Assembly: GCA_025504975.1 (NCBI GenBank)
Contig: JANUWI010000008.1
Location: 1-64,000 of the forward strand
From: Plenodomus lindquistii
Lineage: Eukaryota > Ascomycota > Dothideomycetes > Pleosporales > Leptosphaeriaceae
DNA: 64,000 bases
Direction: 5' to 3'
Positions 33,481 to 43,597 of the stretch are shown here, piece by piece; position 1 is the first letter of the stretch; every line of letters begins with the position of its first letter. The notes under the pieces are model-generated. The model saw only the letters and a program-made list of their open reading frames with translations. It was not told where the DNA came from and ran no database searches. The position numbers and the translations under genes are program-made.

Positions 33481-33879
33481 ACACATTGGTGGTGACAAGG
33501 TTGGTGGCCGACAAACACCCTTTTGTTGGCTTTGCGGTGTCCTCCGAATACTGTGTGTCGCTGAGGCGGACGTGAGGAGCTGAGCGTGTCCAAGATCAAA
33601 CGGGTGTTATGAGCGCCGCTCTAAATGAATAAGAATAACCCCGTTTGCACCACTCCCTTTCAGCATGGGAGTGGCCCCGGGCCAAACCACAGGGAGGTGG
33701 GATGTGAGGCCCACAATTATATACGTCGTGATCATGTTGTAGTGTAGAGAGTATTGACATGAGATGTATCAATGTATCAGGTATGATGATGGTGTGAAGG
33801 AAGGAAGACAAGATGTGCTGTTAAACCATGAAATAACGAGATGATGGGATAAAGACATACCGGGATAAGATTAGAAGCC

Positions 33880-34290
33880 CAACTCAGGCTCAAAGGCTTC
33901 CAACATTGAAGCCCGGCCCTCCTCATCGGTGACCTGCGGCACCCATTCCGGGCCCAGCACCCTCTGCACAGTCTGGCGTGAAGCCAGTTCGGCCCGCCGT
34001 GCCAACCTGGCTTGATTATTGCCGATTCTGCCTCCCTGGCAGACACGACCCCCTTTCTCTCTCCGTCACTCTGGCCTCCCGACCAGCAATTTGCTCCACG
34101 AGCAACAGTGCATTCGCGTGCCGCTCGTCGATGATCATAGAGCGGGCGCTCTCCCCATCCAAAATACCCTTCACCACCTTAAAAACCACATTGGGCATGG
34201 CAGCCCCAATTTCTTTTGCGACCGCTTTCGCGTGCGCCCGTCTCGCCCCCTTCTGTCAGAATGGCTCCCAGTCGAGCCAACGGCAAATGT
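33880..34290 (-). pseudogene. Coding-like remnant of unknown family, frameshifted
   Basis: Minus-strand translation gives two protein-like blocks in different frames. The first is MPNVVFKVVKGILDGESARS then MIIDERHANALLLVEQIAGR (from 34198 down). The second is NNQARLARRAELASRQTVQR then VLGPEWVPQVTDEEGRASML, ending ELGF and a stop near 33870. The shift falls near 34020-34040. There is no clear start codon in the joined reading and no known domain. It may be an old transposon-associated or single-copy gene scrap. Confidence 0.4.
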
Positions 34291-34292
34291 AG

Positions 34293-36700
34293 TCGAAAAC
34301 GAGCACGAAGATAGGTATGCCGGTGCCAACGGCAAGACGGAAAACTACGGAATACCAATTTTGTACGTGAATTAGCTCCATTTTTAGCAATCTTCCATTA
34401 ACAAGCGCACACGATGTCAGCATTTTCTTCCCAATGGATGTACAAAATTTAGCTTGACTAGGAGACAGATCGTCTCAGGACATAGGTACTGTATCGTGTG
34501 TCGATTTTGGCTGAAGAGAAAGGAAACAAACATGACAACCAGATTTCTGCTACATACAAAGGTGCACATCATGAGCAACTGCATCTGCGTTTTGCTGGTG
34601 CAAGGTGAGAATCATGACCCAGCCGAACAGCTGAGGAAGGAGTGCCACGTTCATCGCTACTACGCAGAGTTCGAGCAGGTGCGTCGCGTTGGCAACATCA
34701 AGTAGTGAGAGCATACTAAAAGAAGCATCGGGAGCATGGGTCCCCAAGCTGGGATATCATTCAGGCATACCTACCACAAGCCCTCCACACAAGAAGACAC
34801 CTGTCGACACAAAGAGGCAGTGTATTTTGGATCTTCTCAGCACGCGCTGCTGTGCCCAATCCTACACCATCACGATTACTGAACACTGTAGACTTCTCAA
34901 TCATATCCTCTCTCAAGATCCCGTCGACTGGCTGCGCCACCTTTTACGACCTAAAACGCCCGGTCGTCCTCGCGTTGTCTTAGCCTTTTGCTCCGTCTTC
35001 CCGCCGTCTTCTTCATCTCTGGTGCACACCCAGTTTATTGACCACTTCGCGCTCCCTGGGCTTGCGTGGCAAGATACTCGGCGTATTTACAGCAAAGCCT
35101 ACAATTGTACAACTACAAGCGCAGCTGCAGGCATTGTGTCTTGCTGAATGGTGTACATTTTGTGTGCATAGCGGGGGCTCCGCCAATTCATTCGGCGTAA
35201 TGGTTTGTTTGACTTTGATAGAGTCTATAGACTAGAGGCTAGTGGAAATTATATCCATATTAATTTAATCAAATTGCAGTGGTTTGTTAAATAGACAACG
35301 AATTGAGGTGCCAAGCAGTGAAGAGTGGCACTTACCACGCCTTAGAGAATTATTCCCCTTTTATACAACTTCATTCACATCTACCTCTGCACCCGCTATT
35401 ACCTATTTTTGTTCTATTTCTCCTTTGCAACTACTAGCTCCATCGCGCTACAGCGCTCTCACGGGCGTGGTGTGTCTACACTTTCATTATGCCTCGTAAT
35501 CTTCAATGTTGTAGAATTGTCTATAGAACCATGATATACAGCAGCGAGGAGGCAGTTAGCGCACGTATATACAGATGTGTAATATTCTCTACCACTCCTA
35601 CACAACACACTTTACTCTTTGAAGACATGTCTATAAACATTCAAATCTTCTATGCTAACTATCTCACACAGAGCTATGCTTTGAATAATTACAAACTCCT
35701 TGATGGCACAACGTAGGAAGAAAAAAAAAAGAAATGCCACCTGACGAGAAGACAGCAGATGGCATCAATCTCGAATTGTGATTCAATCTTCACTCGTCAC
35801 AAGAAGCTCTGAAGTTAATGTAGACGCTCTGTGCACATATATCTCATGTTTTCGATGTCTTACCAGAAACACGTGTCACGTGAGATTCGGCATCACCTAC
35901 AGAGGAGGCCTCTTGTCTACCTTTACACCGACTCACCCGCCCGATGACCCAACTCTAGCCATCGGACTGCGGTCGGCAATTGTTTTGGCGTGGTTTTGGA
36001 TTAGTATGTAGCTTGCATGGACCGTGGCAGGGGGGATGAAGATTGGCATGTGGAGAGAAACTGTAGGGAGAGAGGAATGGGGTTGTGATTAGTATAGATG
36101 GAGAATGATGCCCGAACATGAAGTCAGAGTCCCAGGGAGAACCCCCCCCCCCCCCATGTCAGAGACTGAGGTTGGACGGGCCTGGATGGGTATTTGCAGT
36201 GGTGCATGCTGGTCTTGCGGGTGCATGGGTATAGGGCTAGGGACAACTTTGCGATCTGCAGCTTATCAAGCCTCGATGGGGCATTTTTGGTTCGGGAGTA
36301 AGTGTCGCCGGAATGGCCGGCTGCCTGAGGTATCCTGGGCAATGTTGACCGATTGCAGGGCGTTTGTGAGCGCGTGGAGACTGTAAGATAAAGGCTATAG
36401 CGACCGAAAGAAGTAGGTTTCCCGTTGCGAGCTCAGCCTTGTCCAAAACCTCGACATGATTGACAGGCGTCAGGGGAATTGTGGGTGTGACTGCAAGCCG
36501 TTGTTGTCAGACGCGGTGTCGACATGGCTTAAAGGGCGTCATGCCATTGCAAAAGCGAGCATGACAATAGCCCGTGGTCAGAAAGTTCAAATTGTGGTTA
36601 GGGGGGAGTCCTTGAGACACAACCATGGTTCATGGATGCTAAATCGAGCGCGGGACGTGGGGTAATTGCAATGCAGTTGCGCAGGCAGGTAACATGGCGC
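34293..36700. other. Long intergenic stretch
   Basis: About 2.4 kb without a recognisable gene. Around 35240-35700 it is somewhat AT-richer. A run of 14 C lies at about 36141-36154. The open frames here are short and overlap one another on both strands without family features. Confidence 0.45.
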
Positions 36701-38432
36701 CTTGTTGCGCACTTGGCGAAGGCGAGGTGAGTGGGCAGGGAAAGTCGGACTTTGTTTCAGCAACATGCACAGCGGTGTCGAGAGGGGGGTTGTGCGCTTG
36801 CATGCAGGCAGATTGAAAGGGTTCACAATAATTTACGTTTACAAATGGAGTGGACAAGGTGCGACACGACAACGACAACGACAACGACGACGACGACGAC
36901 GACAGCGGCGGCGGCGGCAGTGGGTGCAAGGGTGGGATGGCCATGACTGGACATGCCGTGCCGAAGGGAGGTCCAGTCTCGATATGATGGACGGGGCATT
37001 GGTGGTGGACTTGCCGATCTCGGGGCACGGATGCCGACCGGGATGTTGGTGTTCGAGGCGCTCTGGCCCTGGTGGCACACGGCCATGGCCAAGACGGTTC
37101 CACGTACCGCATCGCAGGTCCGTGTCTCTGCAGCAGCCAAATGTGATTGTCATGATGAGAAAGTCGTGGCCACGGCAACGTCGCTCGTCTGGCCGGGCCG
37201 CGAGCACGACGTGGGCGGGCCGACGAGATGCAGAATGCAGAGAGGTGCGAGGGGCGGGCTTTTTTCGCTGGGCCCAAGACACGAGACAGGCTCATGGCTC
37301 TTTGCAGAGGCTGCAGTAGTCGGACCCGACAGTCTGGGTGCGAGTCTTGGGTGTGCGCCACGGACAACAACGAACACCCCGACGCTCGGGTGGTGCTGAG
37401 TCTGGCTTGCCTTTGCCAACAAGGAGCGGCGCCGAGCAGCGATCATGATGCGCGTGGGCGTTGCGCGATGCTGAGGGGCAAGGAAGAATACATGGTTTGG
37501 TGTCGTGGTGGTCTGGTCGCTGGCGTGCACTGGGCCACTGGCTGGCAGGTAGGGGCGGCTGCTGAGATACTTTGCACAGTAGTCTAGCACTCTAAAGTAG
37601 GTAGGGTAGCGTCGAGCAGAATGAAGCTGCAGCCCATGCTCTCTCTGCCCACCTACAGTAGGTGTAGGTGTACTGTGGGTGTCCTGTCTGTAGTCTGCTC
37701 GCCCATGGTACCGCCATCTCCAGTCGTGCTTCTCTTCCTCGGCGCCGTCCCAGTACCGTGATACCCATCACTCATGTGGCAGCGCTGTCTGGCAGGACGA
37801 CCATGGTCCAGTGGCCACCGCATGTAGCCGCCGAGCGTCGCGCTCGCTGGCCCTGGTGGTTTGCGACATGCTGCAGGCCGCAATGCCTCTGTACGCGCCA
37901 TTGGCCCGGGGAACCTCCCTGCAGGCCGATGGCTGCCATGGGCACGCTGCGAGCTCCCCTTGGCGCGACTCGACTGCGCGACCAGCAAAATCTCGCTCGT
38001 CCCCTCGACGGGCCTGGCGACGGACGCTTGATCTTGATCTGTTCTCTCCAAGCTCTTTGCCTCCTGATATCATGCTGCCCTGCTGAGACTCTTTCACGAC
38101 TAACGGCCGATTGTTCCCTCCCTGACGACTGCACGGCCGCCGTTCCCTTCTGCCCCCCTCTTGTTGCTGCACGATACCCTCCCCCCGCCACTATTGTTGT
38201 CGTTTCCTGCGTGTTGCCCGTTGCCTCTGCTAAGCCCGACCGTCGATTGAGAACCCCCCAACGGCGTGCCTGTCTTGCTGCGCTGCACCGCGCCTCGCAC
38301 CCACCTCCACATCCACGCCCGCGCCCATTCCTTCGCCCACTCACGCCCACCTACGCCCACGCCAACAGACTGCGCCGCTGCACCACAGCCAGCCCCCCCC
38401 CTCCCCCCTCCCCCTCCCCCGCCGCGGGTCCA
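36701..38432. other. GC-rich non-coding stretch upstream of an unknown gene
   Basis: Rich in G and C with long chance ORFs in several frames on both strands, which argues against any one being real. It includes CGA/CAA simple repeats (36862-36920) and, nearer the next gene, pyrimidine-rich tracts (38395-38425, CCCCTCCCCCTCC) typical of fungal promoters. Frame 3 is open without a stop from 37668 into the gene at 38433. The upstream part has no protein-like features and is probably leader or promoter. Confidence 0.5.
36862..36920. repeat. (CGA/CAA)n simple repeat
   Basis: About 60 bp of CGACAACGACAACGACGACG-type triplets grading into CGGCGG. Simple sequence in the GC-rich non-coding stretch; it creates low-complexity poly-T or poly-V reading frames that should not be taken as genes. 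Confidence 0.8.
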
Positions 38433-39263
38433 ATGGCCGCCCTCAAGAGCGACTCGGCGCCCCACGACGCAAAGCCCTCGTCTCCCCTTGCGCGGGTGAT
38501 GCGCGAGTTTGAGGAGCTGGTGCGCAATTTCGAGGCGGGGCTGTTGCGCTCGCTGGCCGACCATGGCCATGGCTCGCCCGAGGCCATACGCAGCCAGGCC
38601 TGTCGACTGGCCATCACCGACCTCAGCAGCCGCTACACCCCAAAGTACATCCGTCGCTCGCTCAATGCCGCCGAGTCGGCGGGCAAGCGCCTCGAGGAGC
38701 AGCTGAGCAGCCTGTCGCTCGACACCGGCCGCTGCGACGACGACGACGACGGCCTGGCCGGTCTGCACAATGGCTACTTCCGCCTGTACTCGACCGAGCT
38801 GTTCGATCTGCTCGGTCAGCCCGCCGAGTTGCGCTTTGGCACCCTGCGCTTCCACAAACACCGCGCCGCCATGCGCGACACCACCCACCCCTCGTCACCC
38901 CACGACCACGACCACGACCACGACCCCGTCCAGTCCCCCTGGATCAACGTCGAACTCGCCCTCAACAACTCTTTCTACGTGGCCGATTCCATGGAGACGC
39001 TGCCCTACCACACCTTCCGCCTGCCCTCGGCCCCCTCGTTACAAAACCGGGGCATCCTCAGCAGGAAGCCCGAAGACAACGGCGCCTTCCCCGCCTACGA
39101 TTCGTGGCTGCTCTTCACCTTCCTCGGCAACGGCTGCATAAAGCTCGAAGTCCCCATTGAGATGTGCGCCGACGTCTACGGCGGCCCACTCACCGGCCGC
39201 GAGAATCACGAGGTGCTGTTCTGGGGCTTCTTTGTCGACGACGACGACGTCGATGTCGCGTAG
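38433..39263 (+). CDS. Conserved-looking unknown protein
   Basis: 276 aa from ATG 38433 to TAG. The chosen start follows the pyrimidine tracts and begins MAALKSDSAPHDAKPSSPLA. A helical N-terminal half (VMREFEELVRNFEAGLLRSL, SSRYTPKYIRRSLNAAESAG, KRLEEQLSSLSLD) is followed by an acidic patch (DDDDD), a His/Asp repeat (HDHDHDHD) and a more structured C-terminal half. The latter has hydrophobic and aromatic runs (WINVELALNNSFYVADSMET, DSWLLFTFLGNGCIKLEVPI, EVLFWGFFVDDDDVDVA). No domain recognised and no signal peptide or TM. Single exon, apparently intact. Confidence 0.7.
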   Translation: MAALKSDSAPHDAKPSSPLARVMREFEELVRNFEAGLLRSLADHGHGSPEAIRSQACRLAITDLSSRYTPKYIRRSLNAAESAGKRLEEQLSSLSLDTGRCDDDDDGLAGLHNGYFRLYSTELFDLLGQPAELRFGTLRFHKHRAAMRDTTHPSSPHDHDHDHDPVQSPWINVELALNNSFYVADSMETLPYHTFRLPSAPSLQNRGILSRKPEDNGAFPAYDSWLLFTFLGNGCIKLEVPIEMCADVYGGPLTGRENHEVLFWGFFVDDDDVDVA

Positions 39264-39989
39264 TCTCACTAGCCCCGGGAGATAACACGCCACATCCACG
39301 GAAATGTTTACGTTTGTTCTTAGTGTCTTCTGCTGGAGTTGGTAAACGGAAACGGGAAACGGGAGCTAGAACGGCTTAGGGCTTGGGCATATTGGGAGTT
39401 TTGGGGGCGTTTTTTCCCCCATGAAATCGATTGGATTTTCTGGACTGCACTGGACTGGACTGATCAAAGGAATGACTGCTATGCTTCCTCGGTCTGGATT
39501 GGATTTTGAACGAACTGGATGATTCTTATGGAGTCCTTTTACTTCATCTTTTCTATTTCGCCACATTTCTACACTGTTTGGGGTTGGGAAGCAAGACAGA
39601 TCCCACCGCATTCGGCGTCCTTTGTCTCCCACCGCGCTGGGATGAGGAGAGCATCGCAATTTGGGACTGACCTTCATTTACATATTCATACTGCTATTGC
39701 AATTGGAAGGCCACTTTGTATAGACACAAGGTCCCACTCCTCTCATTTATCACAAAAAAGGGAAGAGGAAAGCAAACATATTGTAGAGGGTCACCATAGA
39801 TAAGGTCACAATTTCACATGTTCTTGTTCATGTGCAACTCGAGTAATGGTAATGTCGACCAATCAAAACCCACGGGGAAGACTTTTCGCCGAAGTTCCCC
39901 CGACCACTTTGCAGTTTTCTCAACTACTACTACTAAACTTCACTCTCACACAAATCGTATTTCACGTGCCTAACTTCTTCCACGTGCGC
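39264..39989. other. Intergenic
   Basis: 3' flank of the previous gene and promoter region of the next. Nothing else recognised. Confidence 0.4.
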
Positions 39990-40106
<117 letters not shown>

Positions 40107-40116
40107 CCAACTCATC

Positions 40117-40931
40117 ATGGCATCAACCCGCCAAACCCGCAGCATGACCGCCTCCTCCACAACCACTACACCCTCCAAAGCCCTCCAGGAATTCCGCACA
40201 CAAGAGAATCAAGACTCAGACGCTAGTGACTCTGAACCTGAACCTGAACCTGAACCTGAACTCGTGCGCAGTCAGCGTAACGAATCGCCTGAGAAAATTG
40301 AAGGAAAGCGCACTAAGAGTAAGAAGAAGAGGGAGCGGAGGAAGGTTGGGGCGTTGACGGATGGGTTGGGGGATCTTTTGGCGGGGGCGTTGAAGAGTGG
40401 GGAGGGGGAGGGGGAGGGGAGTGGTGTGAGTGCAGGAGCTCAGGCGAATGGGGATAGGGATGAGGTAATGGATGTTGAGGTTGAAGCTGCAGGGGTGGGA
40501 AAGAAGATGAGTATGTCACTTTTCATTCATTCCTATCTCCTTCAATTTTCAGATCATTTCTTCATTTTTTGTTTGTTTCATCTACCCATCCCATTAATCA
40601 CATGTCATACGTCCGTCCACATCACTTTCCAAACAACCCACCATGCTTCCCCAACCTTTTACCAACATCCCCCAAGCAGCCCGACTAACCACACCACCCA
40701 GATAAACGCACGCGCCAAAACCTCCTCAAGATGGAAGCACGGCGCCAACAAAAACTCGCCAACAAGCAGCGCGAAATGATTCCAGAGCCAACTATTCATC
40801 AAGTATCACATCCAATGGCGAAGAGGCCGCTGGATGCAAAAAAGAAGGCAACGGATGCGCGGAGAGCGAGGAAAGAGAGGGCGAGGATGGTGAGGAAGGT
40901 GGGGGAGGGGGAGAGGATGGATTTAGGTTAG
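40117..40931 (+). CDS. Highly charged, probably nuclear, unknown protein
   Basis: Two exons, 40117-40510 and 40702-40931, separated by a 191-bp intron with a CTAAC branch site; 207 aa. Ser/Thr-rich N-terminus (MASTRQTRSMTASSTTTTPS), an EPEPEPEPE repeat, the basic cluster GKRTKSKKKRERRKVG and a GEGEG repeat. After the intron comes KMNKRTRQNLLKMEARRQQK and a basic tail rich in K/R with Met and Gly. The composition suggests a nuclear or nucleolar protein. No known domain. The low-complexity repeats and the microsatellite next to the ATG make this locus prone to length change. Confidence 0.7.
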
Positions 40932-41163
40932 ATGTCATTGGGTGGGGTGCGTAGTGGGAGAGAAAGATGGGGGTATTAATGAACTGACATGGAATGGAAT
41001 GGATGGGTTGGCATGAAGTCTGATGAGTTGAGTGAGGTGATGTTGATGGGTGCGCAGGGCTGAGGTGAGTGTGTAGACCGACTGCTCCTTCCTTCTCATC
41101 TTCACAGCGAGTTTGCCAAGACGCTAGGGCAATTGGTGTCTACACTGCGATTCAATCTTGACC

Positions 41164-42640
41164 ATGCAACCTCTTTTCTCGCAATTGTTGCGTAGTAGTC
41201 GGAAGAGTTGCAAGGTAAGTATCGTATCGTTGCTTCCATAAGAAATGCTAACATCCTCCTCACAGATTCATAAGTATAATGACGGACCGCCCACCCGCAC
41301 GGGCGACCGCCTTAGCGGCCATGGCTTGACGTTTTGCACACCCCGATGCATACGTGCAGAATGTTCAACAGAAGCTCAGTTCTCTCTTCAAATCTGCTCG
41401 CCAGCGTGATACACCAGTCATTGAGATACCGCGGACTCGCATAGAGCTAAACCGCCAAAAAGCGATGAAGAAAAAGGCGAAGGGAAAGAGGAAGAAGTTC
41501 TCGAACAATTTGGGAAACATATCGTGGGATCAATACCACAATCATCTTCAAGAGCTACACGACGTGAGCTGCAGTGGTAGCAAAGAAAAAAGCGCTGTTG
41601 CTCAGGCCAAGCTTCAACTATGTCTCCAGTTGATACCAAGACAGAATAGCTATCACCTCGGCGCTCTATGTTGCGACTATTGCCGAGATGTTTCTGGGAT
41701 CCAAGGAAAAGTCCCGGTTTCGAAACAACATAGAAAACATCGCTCGACCTGTCGCACCTTGATGAAAGATCTTCGGACCAAGGTGTTTGGAACAACAAGC
41801 CTTTCGCATAACGAAGTTCTCAACTTGAGTCAGCAATTGCGTGTGCAGATGCATGAGCTCGAAAACCTTCTACGAGACATGGGAATCAAGGGGCCGCAAG
41901 TCGACGCTCCAGCCGTGGTTGCTCCACAGATCGACGCCCAGGCATCGCGTTCACCATCCGAGACGACAATCACTGAGACCAACGTGAATGATATCCTGCC
42001 TGTCAAGCATGAGCGGGACGTTGCTACGCCAGCACCCACGACCATCAACTCGCAAAAACCAACCAAAGTAGAATCTAGCCCACTCGCAAGAGAAGACGCC
42101 CAAGAAGACCAAGACGTAGTGCGTCAGTTGATGAGAGGCCACGAGGCCGCCTGGGACCTTCACGAAGATACGATAACACAGCGCTACCTTTCTGAGGGTG
42201 TTCCGAAATCATTTGTTGAGACGAAGATAGTTGTCCAGAAACAAGGCTTTGCGCTCCAGGCGAGGAAGGAGATACACTTGCTTGAAGAGCAAGCCAGAGC
42301 GGCGATGATGGTTTCGCATCAAGGGCCTTATGGGATGAGTCCTGCTGATAACGACGCGGAGCATTCGTTGTGGGAGCTGTCTTCGACTGAGGTTTGGAAG
42401 TATTTCGAAGGCGGCATGAGTTGGAGCCAGACAGGGTGGACACCGGGGGGATTTCTCCGCATCACGACCAACACAATGGAGGCTGCCGAAGACACGGGGA
42501 AGTCTTCAATCATAGCAGACTTTGGCGATTGTGTCCTGGAAGCGAAGAATATCTTGCTGCCATCAAGAAGCTTAGCTGAGGCTCATGAACTCAAGGCTAG
42601 GAACCATCATGGTGGTGAGGAGATCCCTGTGACTCTGTAG
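41164..42640 (+). CDS. Unknown protein with possible alternative splicing
   Basis: Preferred model: exon 1 41164-41214 (MQPLFSQLLRSSRKSCK) joined to 41360-42640 through a 145-bp intron (GTAAGT donor, GTGCAG acceptor); 443 aa in frame. The large exon has no ATG near its start, so an upstream exon is needed. A nearer acceptor (CTCACAG at about 41266) would give a much shorter protein. Features: the basic run KAMKKKAKGKRKKF, a Cys/His-containing segment (LGALCCDYCRDVSG...KHRSTCRTLM), and a helical region with heptad-like spacing (QARKEIHLLEEQARAAMM). No family recognised. Confidence 0.6.
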
Positions 42641-43597
42641 TTTCTGGGTGGCGTGTATTTGCGCTTTTCGGTTCCGGTTTTGCCCTTGGTTCGTCACGAT
42701 GCTGGGTGTCGGGTCATGTCTGTGGCTGGGATGACGGTCACGTTTACGGGCGTGTTGATCGGTGCCGTGGACTGAGAGCTAGTTTCAAAGCGCGTGTTTG
42801 ACATTTGAGCGATGGAGGGATACGCAATCTGAGTGGAGAGCCAGTTGGTGAATGTAGGCAGCATCCGATTTGAATAACGATGAACGGTCCCACCTGGCTT
42901 AACTACTCAGTCGCGAAATTCCAGCTCGCAACATCCCTTAAATTGCAGATCCATCCGCCCCGACAGTGGGATTTCGCTTCACTCCAGCTACCCAAATGCA
43001 TTCTTGCACGATTAAATGCTCTTTGCAATTTTTGTCATGCAATGATGTTTGTGCCAAAGGTTGAGCTGCACTACCGTCTCCGTTGACGCATAGATGTCTT
43101 GTGTCGTAGGCTGCATGCTCCATTTGCGTCACACGCGAGTTCTCGTCCATGAGGGTTTAACGAAAGTGATGGTCGTAGTCAAAACCCATATAACCATCCG
43201 CGCTTGTTAGAGCTTAGAATTAAGATGGTGGTGTATTACTTACCGGGTCGGGATTTGATTGAGGACAGAGGATCATTGCCTGGCCTCGAAGGGGGGCTAA
43301 CTAGTCATGGCTTTCCTTGCCCCGCTGCGCCACCAACGATGACTAGGTATACATTGTGCCTACCACAGCTCAGCCCCCTTCTCTCAACCTCATGGTATGA
43401 ATTCGTCCGGCCGCAGATCATCTAATTGCTACATATCACGACAGAGCCCTGAAGACGTGAATAGAACCGATTCCCGCTGTATCATCAATTGTTTTCGCGC
43501 AACTTCAATCATCTACCTACGTCTTATGCGCATAGATTGGAGTGGGCAGCAATCGATGCACATGGCCACCATATCGCAACGGCTTGCCTAATGTTCA
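42641..43597. other. Intergenic
   Basis: About 950 bp; no gene recognised. Contains the promoter of the HET gene. Confidence 0.4.

Noticed and set aside
33098..33599. Minus-strand ORFs over the 51-bp repeats as a repeat-protein gene
   Set aside because: The two irregular spacings shift the frame, units are poorly conserved at protein level, and no start or splice arrangement joins them convincingly.
35729..35760. A second CTGACGA, possible hammerhead core
   Set aside because: No GAAA at the required place and no matching stems II and III.
36639..37590. Long ORFs on both strands in the GC-rich stretch
   Set aside because: Overlapping open frames in many registers with low-complexity or Arg/Pro/Ser-rich translation are a product of GC content; no family motif seen.
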